Below, piece by piece: positions 7,501 to 15,907 of a DNA stretch of 22,004 bases. The stretch is from an uncultured Lachnospiraceae bacterium. Lineage in GTDB: Bacteria > Bacillota > Clostridia > Lachnospirales > Lachnospiraceae. The stretch is taken from contig CAMWOK010000011.1 of assembly GCA_947175845.1 (NCBI GenBank), positions 1 through 22,004 on the forward strand, read 5' to 3'. The translations under genes and the position numbers were made by a program. Numbering within the stretch: the first letter of the stretch is position 1; every line of letters begins with the position of its first letter. Below the pieces are notes generated by a model, which was given only the letters and a program-made list of their open reading frames with translations, did no database searches and was not told where the DNA came from.

Positions 7501-8436
7501 ATGAAGATTGTGTATATGGGGACACCCGACTATGCGGTGTCTGCGCTTGAGGCGCTCATAAAGGCAGGGCATGTGATCACGGCGGTCGTGACGCAGCCCG
7601 ACAAGGCGAAGGGAAGAAGCGGGCAGGTGCAGTGCTCGCCGGTCAAGGCGTGCGCGGTCCGGCATGGGATTCCGGTGCTGCAGCCCGTGAAAATCAAGAC
7701 GCCGGAGGCGATAGCGGAGCTGGCACAGTACGAAGCGGATATCTATGTTGTGGCGGCTTTCGGGCAGATTTTGTCCAGACAGATTCTGGAGATGCCAAGA
7801 TTTGGATGCGTCAATATCCACGCGTCACTGCTGCCAAAGTACAGGGGGGCAGCGCCGATCAACCAGTGCATTATCGACGGGGAGCAGGAGACCGGTGTCA
7901 CAATCATGCAGATGGATACAGGAATTGACACAGGAGACATATTAGCGCAGAAAAAGGTTATCATAGAAGATAAGGAGACCGCCGAAACGCTCTTTGGCAA
8001 GCTCTCGCAGGCGGGGGCGGAGCTGATCGTGGAGACGCTTCCGCGGATTGAGCGCGGCGAGATCGCGCCGGTAAAGCAGGATGACCGTCTTGCAGGCTAT
8101 GTGAAAATGATGGATAAATCTATGGGGAAGATCGACTGGGCAAAAGATGCCGCCTGCATCGAGCGGCTTGTCAGGGGGCTGAATTCCTGGCCGAGCGCCT
8201 ATACCTGCTTTCAGGGAAAACAGGTTAAGATCTGGCGGAGCGACGCGCTGGACAGCGATGCGCAGGCGGTCCGCCCCGGCACGCTTGTCGCGGTCGCGAA
8301 GGATTCCTTTGACGTGGCCTGTGGAAAGGGTGTTCTGCGCGTGTATGAGCTCCAGATGGAAGGGAAAAAACGCATGGATACAAAAAGCTTTCTGCTTGGC
8401 AGCCAGTGGAAGGCAGGTTTGGTGTTGGGAGACTGA
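7501..8436 (+). CDS. fmt: Methionyl-tRNA formyltransferase
   Basis: Fmt transfers a formyl group from 10-formyl-tetrahydrofolate to Met on initiator tRNA. The protein is 311 aa, the normal length. It begins MKIVYMGTPDYAV, has the folate/active-site motif NIHASLLPKYRGAAPI (105-120) with Asn105 and His107, and the catalytic Asp in GIDTGD (about 143). A C-terminal tRNA-binding OB-like domain occupies roughly residues 205-311. The ATG follows the def stop with no spacer (TAG then ATG), so translation is very probably coupled; the purine-rich end of def, GGAGGATCAGG, supplies the ribosome site. Confidence 0.96.
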   Translation: MKIVYMGTPDYAVSALEALIKAGHVITAVVTQPDKAKGRSGQVQCSPVKACAVRHGIPVLQPVKIKTPEAIAELAQYEADIYVVAAFGQILSRQILEMPRFGCVNIHASLLPKYRGAAPINQCIIDGEQETGVTIMQMDTGIDTGDILAQKKVIIEDKETAETLFGKLSQAGAELIVETLPRIERGEIAPVKQDDRLAGYVKMMDKSMGKIDWAKDAACIERLVRGLNSWPSAYTCFQGKQVKIWRSDALDSDAQAVRPGTLVAVAKDSFDVACGKGVLRVYELQMEGKKRMDTKSFLLGSQWKAGLVLGD

Positions 8437-8479
8437 CCGGATCGGTGATTCGGATTTGATGTCGGGAAAGGAGACAGCT

Positions 8480-9181
8480 ATGCCGTATTATTATGGATAT
8501 TATTTTGACCCTACGTATCTGCTGGTGATTGTGGGAGCGGTTTTGAGCATCATCGCATCCGCGCGGGTAAACACTACGTTTGCCAAGTATGCGCGGGTGC
8601 GGAGCATGTCGGGAATGACGGGGGCGCAGACTGCGGAGACAATACTGAGAAGCAGGGGGATTTGCGATGTGCGGGTGGAACACATCAGCGGGAACCTGAC
8701 AGATCACTATGATCCGTCAAAAAAGGTTGTGCGGCTGTCGGACAGTGTGTACAATGCCACGTCCGTCGCGGCTATCGGTGTGGCGGCACACGAGTGCGGA
8801 CATGTCATGCAGCACCATGAGGGCTACGCGCCGCTCAATATCAGGACAGCGCTTGTCCCGGCGGCCAACATCGGATCAAAACTCGGAATCCCGATGGTGA
8901 TTCTGGGGCTGATTCTGGGCAGCAATGCCGTGCTGATCAACATCGGTATCTGGGTGTTTTCGCTCGCCGTCCTTTTTCAGCTTGTGACACTTCCGGTGGA
9001 GTTTGACGCTTCGAGGAGAGCGCTTGCATGTATCGAGCAGTACGGCATCGTGACAGGCGACGAGCGCAGCAAGAGTGCAAAAGTGCTGCGGGCGGCTGCG
9101 TACACCTATGTCGCGGCTGCGGCTGCGTCCATATTACAGCTTCTGCGGCTTGTGATGCTGTCCGGCAGACGAAACGACTAA
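8480..9181 (+). CDS. YugP-type zinc-dependent membrane metallopeptidase
   Basis: This 233-residue protein belongs to the YugP family of membrane zinc peptidases (Pfam Zn_peptidase_2). It starts MPYYYGYYFDPTYLL, then a first membrane segment (about 12-28), a soluble region with RVRSMSGMTGAQTAE and VYNATSVAA, the zinc motif HECGH (104-108), and further hydrophobic segments around 134-172 and 205-225. PVEFDASRRA (173-182) probably supplies the third zinc ligand. The ATG at 8480 has AAAGGAG six bases upstream; the frame is open further up into fmt, but that part is a shadow of fmt. Substrates are not known for the family. It sits inside the otherwise conserved fmt-rsmB neighbourhood, 43 bases after fmt and 23 before rsmB. 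Confidence 0.9.
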   Translation: MPYYYGYYFDPTYLLVIVGAVLSIIASARVNTTFAKYARVRSMSGMTGAQTAETILRSRGICDVRVEHISGNLTDHYDPSKKVVRLSDSVYNATSVAAIGVAAHECGHVMQHHEGYAPLNIRTALVPAANIGSKLGIPMVILGLILGSNAVLINIGIWVFSLAVLFQLVTLPVEFDASRRALACIEQYGIVTGDERSKSAKVLRAAAYTYVAAAAASILQLLRLVMLSGRRND

Positions 9182-9204
9182 CATTTATCAAAGGAAGATA
9201 GGCG

Positions 9205-10605
9205 ATGGCTCAGAATAGGACACAACAGAGTGTGAACCAGCGTTTGATTGTGCTGGAGATGCTTCTGACAGAAAATATATATTCCCATGTGCTCGTGCGG
9301 GATGTGCTGAACAAATACAATTATCTGTCACAGCAGGAGAAGGCTTTTGTCAAGCGGCTCTATGAGGGTACACTAGAGCGGCAGATCGAGCTGGATTATG
9401 TGATTGATCTGCATTCAAGCGTAAAGACAGACAAAATGAAAAAGCCGATACGCGCGATAGTGCGCATGGGCGTTTATCAGATACTATATATGGACGCTGT
9501 TCCCGATGCGGCGGCGTGCAACGAGGCGGTGAAACTCGCACAGAAAAAAGGATTTTCTTCGCTGAGAGGGTTTGTGAACGGGATGCTCAGAAACATTGCG
9601 CGCAACAAGGGCAGCATCGCGTACACGAGCCTGTCTGTGAAGTATTCCATGCCGGAGTGGATTGTTGACCTGTGGACGGCACAGCTCGGGGATGAGATGA
9701 CAGAGACCGTGCTGGCAGGGCTTTTGAGAGAGCATCCGGTGACAATCCGTTTTCGAGAGGTGCCGGACAGCAGTGTGGATGCATCGGTCCGCGCCGTGCA
9801 GGAGACGCTCGCCGCACAGGGCGGAGTGATGGAGCGGCACCCGTATCTGTCAGACGCTTACAGAATTGCAGGGACAGATGATATCACAAGACTGCCCGGC
9901 TACGAAGATGGGGCGTTTGTCGTGCAGGACGTCAGTTCGATTCTGGCAGTCCATGCAGCCGGCATCGGGGACTATGTGGATCGCAGGGGATTGCGCGGCG
10001 GTCAGTCGGCGGTGCGGGTGATTGATCTCTGCGCGGCGCCGGGCGGAAAATCCGTGCTGGCAGCAGATGTTCTCGGGCAGTGTGACGTCGGCTGCACGGT
10101 TCTTGCGAGGGACATCTCAGCGGACAAAGTCAGGCTGATGCAGGAGAACTTTGACCGGTGCAGGGTGAAGTGCGCGTCGGCAGTGGCCGCGGATGCTGTG
10201 CAGAGGGATCTGGACCTGGTGGGCACTGCAGATATCGTGATCGCGGACGTGCCGTGTTCCGGGCTGGGCGTGATCGGGAAAAAGCGCGATATCAAGTACA
10301 AGGTCACGCCGGAGGCGGTCAGAAAGATCACGGCGCTGCAAAGACAGATTCTCGCGGTGGCTGTGTCGTATCTGAAACCTGGCGGACGGCTTCTGTTCAG
10401 CACCTGCACAATCAACCAGGCTGAGAACGAACAGCATTTTCGTTGGCTGCGGGATGAGATGGGACTCAGACCCGTGCCGCTTGACAGGGCGCTGCCGGAG
10501 TGCGTACATACGGAGACGACGGGAGAGGGATACCTGCAGCTGCTGCCGGGAGTGCATGACACGGATGGATTTTTTATCAGCGTACTTGAGGCGCTGGAGA
10601 GATAG
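9205..10605 (+). CDS. rsmB: 16S rRNA m5C967 methyltransferase RsmB
   Basis: RsmB methylates cytosine 967 of 16S rRNA using S-adenosylmethionine. The N-terminal ~140 residues form a NusB-like RNA-binding domain (QQEKAFVKRLYEGTLERQ, FVNGMLRNIARNK). The methyltransferase domain has SAM motif I DLCAAPGGKS (274-283), DVPCSGLGVIGKKRDIKY with Cys351, and FSTCTINQAENE with the catalytic Cys401. Length of 466 aa is slightly long because of a short insert around 258-270 just before motif I. The ATG at 9205 has AAAGGAAG seven bases upstream. It is followed 10 bases later by rlmN, a second rRNA-modifying enzyme, as in Bacillus. Confidence 0.95.
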   Translation: MAQNRTQQSVNQRLIVLEMLLTENIYSHVLVRDVLNKYNYLSQQEKAFVKRLYEGTLERQIELDYVIDLHSSVKTDKMKKPIRAIVRMGVYQILYMDAVPDAAACNEAVKLAQKKGFSSLRGFVNGMLRNIARNKGSIAYTSLSVKYSMPEWIVDLWTAQLGDEMTETVLAGLLREHPVTIRFREVPDSSVDASVRAVQETLAAQGGVMERHPYLSDAYRIAGTDDITRLPGYEDGAFVVQDVSSILAVHAAGIGDYVDRRGLRGGQSAVRVIDLCAAPGGKSVLAADVLGQCDVGCTVLARDISADKVRLMQENFDRCRVKCASAVAADAVQRDLDLVGTADIVIADVPCSGLGVIGKKRDIKYKVTPEAVRKITALQRQILAVAVSYLKPGGRLLFSTCTINQAENEQHFRWLRDEMGLRPVPLDRALPECVHTETTGEGYLQLLPGVHDTDGFFISVLEALER

Positions 10606-10615
10606 AGGGCACGCG

Positions 10616-11650
10616 ATGGATAAAAAGACAGATGTCAAGTCATTGACGATGGAGGAATTAAAGCAGGCGATGGCAGCGCTGCAAGAGAAGCCATACCGCG
10701 CAGGGCAGCTGTATGAGTGGATGCATGTGAAGCTTGCGCGCAGCTGGGACGAGATGACAAACCTGTCAAAAGGCCTGCGCGCAAAGCTGGATCAGAAGTA
10801 TGCGTACACCGCATTGCGGGAAGCCGCTGTTCAGACATCGAGGATCGACGGGACGAAAAAGTATCTGTTTGCGCTGGCGGACGGCAATTTTGTCGAGAGT
10901 GTCTGGATGCAGTACCACCATGGAAATTCGGTCTGCATCTCCTCGCAGGTTGGCTGCCGGATGGGCTGCCGCTTCTGTGCGTCGACGCTTGACGGTCTAG
11001 AGCGCAATCTTGCACCGTCGGAGATGCTCGACCAGATTTATGCGATTTCCAGAAGTAGTGGTGAGCGCGTTTCCAACGTCGTCGTGATGGGGACGGGGGA
11101 ACCGCTCGACAACTATGACAATCTGCTGCGCTTTATCCGGATGCTGTCGGACGAGAACGGGTTGAATATCAGCCAGAGAAACATCACGGTTTCCACATGC
11201 GGCATCGTGGAGAACATTAAGCGCCTTGCCGACGAGAAGCTGCAGATCACGCTGGCGCTGTCCTTGCATGGCTCCACGCAGGAGAAGCGGCGCGCGCTGA
11301 TGCCGGTTGCCAACAGGTACGATATCAGCGAGGTGATGGACGCCTGCCGTTATTATTTTGACCAGACGGGAAGGCGGGTCACGTTTGAGTACGCGCTCGT
11401 GGGCGGCGTCAACGACACCGAGGAGGACGCAGAGCAGCTGTGCAGGCTCCTTGCGGGCATGAACTGTCATGTCAATCTGATTCCGGTAAACCCGATCAAA
11501 GAGCAGCGCAGCTATATCGAGTCGGAGCGCAGGGACATACTCCGCTTTCAGGACAAACTGGAAAAGCGGCACATCAATGCCACCGTCCGCCGGGAGATGG
11601 GACGCGACATTGACGGTGCGTGCGGACAGCTGCGAAGGCGTTTTTCGTAA
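10616..11650 (+). CDS. rlmN: Dual-specificity 23S rRNA/tRNA adenine-C2 methyltransferase RlmN
   Basis: RlmN is a radical-SAM enzyme that makes m2A2503 in 23S rRNA and m2A37 in some tRNAs. The 344-residue product shows the radical-SAM cluster motif C-x3-C-x2-C at Cys114, Cys118 and Cys121 within QVGCRMGCRFCAS, GTGEPLDNYDN (159-169), LALSLHG, and the C-terminal methyl-carrying Cys336 in DIDGACGQL. The ATG at 10616 follows GAGGG at 10605-10609; the frame is open further upstream inside rsmB, but that extension is a shadow. The stop is followed at once by an A/T-rich inverted repeat and a new promoter, so rlmN may end one transcript. Confidence 0.96.
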   Translation: MDKKTDVKSLTMEELKQAMAALQEKPYRAGQLYEWMHVKLARSWDEMTNLSKGLRAKLDQKYAYTALREAAVQTSRIDGTKKYLFALADGNFVESVWMQYHHGNSVCISSQVGCRMGCRFCASTLDGLERNLAPSEMLDQIYAISRSSGERVSNVVVMGTGEPLDNYDNLLRFIRMLSDENGLNISQRNITVSTCGIVENIKRLADEKLQITLALSLHGSTQEKRRALMPVANRYDISEVMDACRYYFDQTGRRVTFEYALVGGVNDTEEDAEQLCRLLAGMNCHVNLIPVNPIKEQRSYIESERRDILRFQDKLEKRHINATVRREMGRDIDGACGQLRRRFS

Positions 11651-11653
11651 AAC

Positions 11654-11682
11654 TTGAATTAAGTTTTGACATGTGCTAATAT
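11654..11682 (+). promoter_or_regulatory. Promoter for the phosphatase-kinase operon, overlapped by an inverted repeat
   Basis: TTGAAT (11654-11659), a 17-base spacer and TAATAT (11677-11682), with an extended -10 TG at 11674-11675. A 7-bp inverted repeat, AAAACTT (11649-11655) and AAGTTTT (11661-11667) around GAATT, starts at the rlmN stop codon and covers the -35. It could be a weak terminator for rlmN (T-run but no GC) or an operator. A TTGACA at 11666-11671 is also present but lacks a -10 at usable distance. All by consensus match. Confidence 0.55.
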
Positions 11683-11735
11683 AAGAAGAAGTGTGAAAAG
11701 GGTTCAAGTCGTTTTCACTGATTGGAGGAGAAAAA

Positions 11736-12476
11736 GTGAAGTTATTTTCTATAACGGATGTTGGCAGGAGAAGGGAAATTAACGAAGACTACTTATTTAC
11801 TTCGGACAGGCCGGTAGGCAATCTTCCAAACCTTTTTATTGTGGCAGATGGAATGGGAGGTCATAACGCGGGGGACTATGCCTCGAAACATGCGGTTGAG
11901 AAGGCGGTGTCGGTGATCGAGCAGGACACCGGGGAGTACGACGCAGAGAACATCCTTCAGAAAGCGATCGATGATGCCAACACCTACATCAATAAGATAT
12001 CCAGACAGGACAGCAGGTACAAAGGGATGGGAACAACCTTTGTGGCGGTCACGTTTGAGGGGAGTCATGTGACAGTGGCGAATGTGGGCGACAGCAGAAT
12101 GTACATCATCAATGACTTTATCACGCAGATTACCAAGGATCACTCACTTGTCGAGGAGATGGTTGACATGGGAGGCATCGACAGGGAAGCTGCGAGAATA
12201 CATCCGGATAAAAATATCATCACGAGAGCGGTCGGCGTGAAAGAGTATGTCCTTGTGGACTTTTTTGACGTGCACATCGGACCGGCAGAAAAGCTGCTGC
12301 TCTGCACAGACGGGCTTACCAATATGTTAAAGGATGACGAGATACACAGGATCATCGCTGGCAGCAGCAGCCTTGAGGAGGCTGGAAAACGTCTGATAAA
12401 GGCTGCCAATGAGAATGGCGGGCGTGATAATATAGCTGTGGTTCTTGTGGAACCGTTTGGAGGTCAGAATGATTAA
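11736..12476 (+). CDS. prpC: PP2C-type serine/threonine phosphatase (PrpC/Stp)
   Basis: This manganese-dependent protein phosphatase reverses phosphorylation by the PASTA kinase encoded next. The 246 residues carry all PP2C motifs: RREINED (12-18), VADGMGGH (36-43), GMGTTFVA (98-104 region), VGDSRMY (117-123), ITRAVG, CTDGLTN (190-196) and GGRDNIAVV (228-236). Metal-binding Asp18, Asp38, Asp192 and Asp231 are all present. The start is GTG at 11736, with GGAGGAG ending five bases upstream; translation would give the usual MKLFSITDVG. Its end overlaps the kinase start by 8 nt, fixing the stoichiometry of the pair through coupled translation. Confidence 0.95.
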   Translation: MKLFSITDVGRRREINEDYLFTSDRPVGNLPNLFIVADGMGGHNAGDYASKHAVEKAVSVIEQDTGEYDAENILQKAIDDANTYINKISRQDSRYKGMGTTFVAVTFEGSHVTVANVGDSRMYIINDFITQITKDHSLVEEMVDMGGIDREAARIHPDKNIITRAVGVKEYVLVDFFDVHIGPAEKLLLCTDGLTNMLKDDEIHRIIAGSSSLEEAGKRLIKAANENGGRDNIAVVLVEPFGGQND

Positions 12477-15000
12477 GTTGGGAATGCTCATAGGAAACCG
12501 CTACGAGGTGCTCGAAAAGATCGGCACCGGCGGAATGTCGGATGTGTATAAGGCAAAGGATCAAAAGCTAAACCGCTTTGTTGCTGTGAAGGTGTTAAAG
12601 CAGGAGTTTTCGGAGAACAGAAATTTTGTGTCGAAGTTTCGGGTGGAGGCGCAGGCTGCGGCAGGGCTGATGCATCCGAACATTGTGAATGTCTACGATG
12701 TGGGGGAGGAGGACGGCATTCACTACATTGTGATGGAGCTTGTGGAGGGGATCACCCTCAAGAAATATATCGAGAAGAAGGTCCGGCTCACGACCAAGGA
12801 AGCCATCAGCATCGCCATACAGGTGGCGATGGGAATCGAGGCGGCACACAACAATCACATTATACATAGGGACATCAAGCCGCAGAACATCATTATATCC
12901 AAGGAGGGGAAGGTCAAAGTAACGGATTTTGGCATCGCGAAGGCGGCGTCGAGCAACACGATCACCTCCAACGTGATGGGGTCGGTGCACTACACCTCAC
13001 CGGAGCAGGCAAGAGGCGGCTTCTCAGATGAAAAGAGTGACATCTACTCACTTGGCGTCACGATCTTTGAGATGCTCACGGGGCGCGTGCCGTTCAACGG
13101 GGACACGACAGTGGCGATCGCCATCAAGCATATACAGAATCCGATGCCCCTGATGCGGGACTTTGTGCCTGAGATACCGCAGAGTGTGGAAAACATTGTC
13201 ATGAAATGTACGCAGAAGAGTCCTGACAGGCGGTATCAGAGCATGGCGGAGATGATAGCGGACCTGAAACATTCGCTGATCAATCCAGATGCGGTGATCG
13301 CGCAAGTAGATGCGGAGGATGAGGCAGGACAGACAAAGATAGTACCGCCGTCATCGGGTATCCAGAATGGCATGGACAACATTCAGCCGATGCCGGAGCC
13401 CGAGCCCGAGCCAATTCCGATGCCGGCAGTGCTGGATACCGTGTGGCAGGACAGGCTGCCGCGCAGGGAGATCTATGCGGACGAGGAGGAGCTAGAAGCA
13501 ATTCCGGATCAGACCAGGGCAGCGCCGGCAAAACAAAGGAGCAACAATAATTATTACAGTGATGCGGATGCCTATGAGGAGCCCTACTATGAGGACGGGG
13601 GATATTACAGTGAGACAGCCGCAGAACGGCCGGCGCGGGCGAACCGCCAGAAGTCATCGTCAGACAGCCGCGGCGAAAACAAAAGTGCCCAAACAGCAAA
13701 AAAAGCGGACAGAAAAAAGAAATCCGGGCAGGGAAAATCAAAGCAGGGGACAAAAACGACGGCAAAGCAGGGCAGATCCAGGAAAGAATACGATTATTAT
13801 GAGGAAGATTACGCGCAGGAGACAGTCAATAGACAGAATGTGCGTGAGGGTGGTTACGTGTATGATGAATATGACTACCCCGATAATTTTGAACAGAACG
13901 AGTATGACTACAACCCGAAAGCCGAGCGGTTTACGACGGTGCTCACAGTGATTGCGGCGGTGGTCATAGGATGTATTCTTTTGTATTTTATGGGCAAGGC
14001 GACCGGCATTCTCGGGCAGACAAGCAGTCTGCCGTCAAAGAATCCAGGCGGCACGGAGACCACGGAGCGCGCGGTGATGCCTGAGTTTGAAGGGCATGAC
14101 ATTGACGAGGTGAAGACTGCGTTAAATTCTGTCGGTCTGGGATGTAAAACCACATTTATAGAGACGACACAGTACGAGAAAAACAAGGTCATAGCCGCGG
14201 CACTTGAGGACGGTCAGTCGGTGCTTGCCAACGACAAGATCCTGATGAATACGACGATTGTGCTCACAGTCAGCGCAGGAACAGACGGCATCGGTGTGCC
14301 GTCTGTTGTGGGAATGTCAGAGGCGGAAGGTACAGCTGCGCTGACGAAAGAAGGATTCAAGGTTGTGAAGACGGATGAGTTCTCCGCGGAGTATGAGAAG
14401 GGAACTATTATCTCGCAGTTTCCCGAGGGCAATACCAAAGCGCCGATTGAGTCGGAGATTACCATCGTTCTGAGCAAAGGCAGCGACAACATGGAGGTCC
14501 GTATGCCGGAGGTGCTGGGCAACTCAAAGGAGGCGGCCGTCAGCACGTTAGAGGCGGCCGGGCTGGTCGTACAGAATGTCGAGGAGGCGTACAATGCGGA
14601 CTATCCTGCGGGACAGATCTGCTATCAGAGCGTTGAGGCGGGAACCAATGTCAATGTGGGTGCAGCCGTCGATTTGAAGGTGAGCATCGGCAGCGAAATC
14701 TCGACCTACAGCTGCAGCCTGATGATCCAGGCGCCAGATGACTATATAGGGGGAGTTGCGATCGTCACACTGATGACGGCAGATGAAAGCCAGGAGCTGT
14801 GGAGTTCACCGAATGTGACCGCTTTTCCTGTACCGATTAATTTGAACGATTTCACAAGTCCGTCCGCCTATGGGATTGTGGTGATCACATATCTCAAGAA
14901 TGTGGAGCAGCTCGTGACGGACGCCGACGGAAACCAGACGACACAGGTGTCTCCGCAGGCGACAGTGATCAAGCAGAATGTGCAGTTCACAAAAAACTAA
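12469..15000 (+). CDS. prkC: PASTA-domain serine/threonine protein kinase PrkC/Stk
   Basis: This one-pass membrane kinase senses peptidoglycan fragments or lipid II outside and phosphorylates cytoplasmic targets in growth and dormancy control. The kinase domain (about 11-270) has the Gly loop IGTGGMSDVYKA (18-29), Lys41, HRDIKPQN (133-140), DFG (153-155) and SPEQA (177-181). A linker of ~215 residues follows: PEPEPEP, then Tyr/Asp/Glu-rich patches flanking a Lys-rich core. The membrane helix is at about 488-508. Three PASTA repeats lie at about 536-604, 608-672 and 677-742, and a further ~100-residue domain ends the 843-aa protein. ATG 12469 has GGAGG five bases upstream and overlaps the phosphatase stop; an in-frame GTG at 12445 is rejected. 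The operon with prpC and rsgA matches Bacillus, where the kinase phosphorylates RsgA. Confidence 0.96.
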   Translation: MIKLGMLIGNRYEVLEKIGTGGMSDVYKAKDQKLNRFVAVKVLKQEFSENRNFVSKFRVEAQAAAGLMHPNIVNVYDVGEEDGIHYIVMELVEGITLKKYIEKKVRLTTKEAISIAIQVAMGIEAAHNNHIIHRDIKPQNIIISKEGKVKVTDFGIAKAASSNTITSNVMGSVHYTSPEQARGGFSDEKSDIYSLGVTIFEMLTGRVPFNGDTTVAIAIKHIQNPMPLMRDFVPEIPQSVENIVMKCTQKSPDRRYQSMAEMIADLKHSLINPDAVIAQVDAEDEAGQTKIVPPSSGIQNGMDNIQPMPEPEPEPIPMPAVLDTVWQDRLPRREIYADEEELEAIPDQTRAAPAKQRSNNNYYSDADAYEEPYYEDGGYYSETAAERPARANRQKSSSDSRGENKSAQTAKKADRKKKSGQGKSKQGTKTTAKQGRSRKEYDYYEEDYAQETVNRQNVREGGYVYDEYDYPDNFEQNEYDYNPKAERFTTVLTVIAAVVIGCILLYFMGKATGILGQTSSLPSKNPGGTETTERAVMPEFEGHDIDEVKTALNSVGLGCKTTFIETTQYEKNKVIAAALEDGQSVLANDKILMNTTIVLTVSAGTDGIGVPSVVGMSEAEGTAALTKEGFKVVKTDEFSAEYEKGTIISQFPEGNTKAPIESEITIVLSKGSDNMEVRMPEVLGNSKEAAVSTLEAAGLVVQNVEEAYNADYPAGQICYQSVEAGTNVNVGAAVDLKVSIGSEISTYSCSLMIQAPDDYIGGVAIVTLMTADESQELWSSPNVTAFPVPINLNDFTSPSAYGIVVITYLKNVEQLVTDADGNQTTQVSPQATVIKQNVQFTKN

Positions 15001-15021
15001 ACAGATGAATCAGGTAGGTTT

Positions 15022-15906
15022 ATGCAGGGAAAGATTGTAAGAGGAATCGCCGGGATTTATTATGTTCATGTCCGTGGCGGAAAAATATATGCGTGCAAGG
15101 CAAAAGGAATATTCAGAAAAGAGAAGGTCAAGCCGCTTGTCGGGGATAATGTTGCGATCGAGATCACACATGCCGGGGACTGCGAGGGAAATATTGTTGA
15201 GATTCTCCCGCGCAAAAGCGAGCTTGTCCGTCCCGCAGTTGCCAATATCGATCAGGCGCTGTTAATTTTTGCGATAACCAGGCCGGAACCCAACTATAAC
15301 CTGCTCGACCGCTTTCTCATCATGATGCGCCAGCAGGGTCTTGAATGCATTTTGTGTTTTAACAAGCAGGATTTGGCGGATGCGGGGAAGAAGGAGCAGC
15401 TCAGAGCGATATATGAAAAAAGCGGTTGCCAGATAGTGTTTGCCAGCGCTGTGCAGCGGCAGGGACTCGACCCGCTGCTGCGCGTGCTGCGCGGAAAAAC
15501 CACGGCGGCTGCAGGGCCGAGCGGCGTTGGAAAATCTTCTCTCATAAACTGTCTGCAGGGGGATAAGCAGATGGAGACGGGAAAACTCAGCGAGAAGATT
15601 TCCCGCGGAAAGCATACGACGAGGCATTCGGAGCTGATCGCGGTTTCCGATGATACGTTTATCATGGATACGCCAGGCTTTAGCTCATTGTCCCTGTTTG
15701 ATATGGAAAAGGAGGAATTAAGACATTTTTACCCGGAATTTGAGCCTTATAAGGCAGACTGTAAGTTTTTGACATGTACCCATATCCACGAACCGGCGTG
15801 CGGCGTGCGAAGCGCGCTGGGAAATGGATATATCAGCAGCGTCCGATATGACAACTATGTTGCGTTTTACGAAGAATTAAGAGAGAAAGAAAAGAGGAAA
15901 TATTAA
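15022..15906 (+). CDS. rsgA: Ribosome small-subunit-dependent GTPase RsgA (CpgA/YloQ)
   Basis: RsgA is a circularly permuted GTPase that checks late 30S assembly. The N-terminal OB-fold (about 1-70) contains GDNVAIE. The permuted G motifs run NKQDL (114-118), then GPSGVGKSS (165-173), then DTPGF (216-220), which is the expected order for this family. The C-terminal zinc knuckle is CKFLTCTHIHEPAC with Cys247, Cys252, His254 and Cys260. At 294 aa it is full length. It begins 21 bases after prkC with AGGTAGG just upstream, and ends one base before the rpe start, so prpC-prkC-rsgA-rpe form one operon. In Bacillus this GTPase is a substrate of the neighbouring kinase. Confidence 0.96.
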   Translation: MQGKIVRGIAGIYYVHVRGGKIYACKAKGIFRKEKVKPLVGDNVAIEITHAGDCEGNIVEILPRKSELVRPAVANIDQALLIFAITRPEPNYNLLDRFLIMMRQQGLECILCFNKQDLADAGKKEQLRAIYEKSGCQIVFASAVQRQGLDPLLRVLRGKTTAAAGPSGVGKSSLINCLQGDKQMETGKLSEKISRGKHTTRHSELIAVSDDTFIMDTPGFSSLSLFDMEKEELRHFYPEFEPYKADCKFLTCTHIHEPACGVRSALGNGYISSVRYDNYVAFYEELREKEKRKY

Positions 15907-15907
15907 T

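Noticed and set aside
7072..7821. Long open frame on the minus strand (about 249 codons) opposite def and fmt
   Set aside because: It covers two unmistakable genes, is rich in Arg/His/Leu as expected from reading GC-biased codons backwards, and has no recognisable motif.
8258..8479. Upstream extension of the zinc peptidase inside fmt
   Set aside because: The segment is fmt in another frame; ATG 8480 has AAAGGAG at ideal distance and gives the family's usual beginning.
10454..10615. Upstream extension of rlmN inside rsmB
   Set aside because: It is the end of rsmB read in another frame; RlmN similarity begins only after 10616.
10997..11707. Minus-strand open frame of about 236 codons opposite rlmN
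   Set aside because: It is a shadow of rlmN with no domain features and runs through the promoter of prpC.
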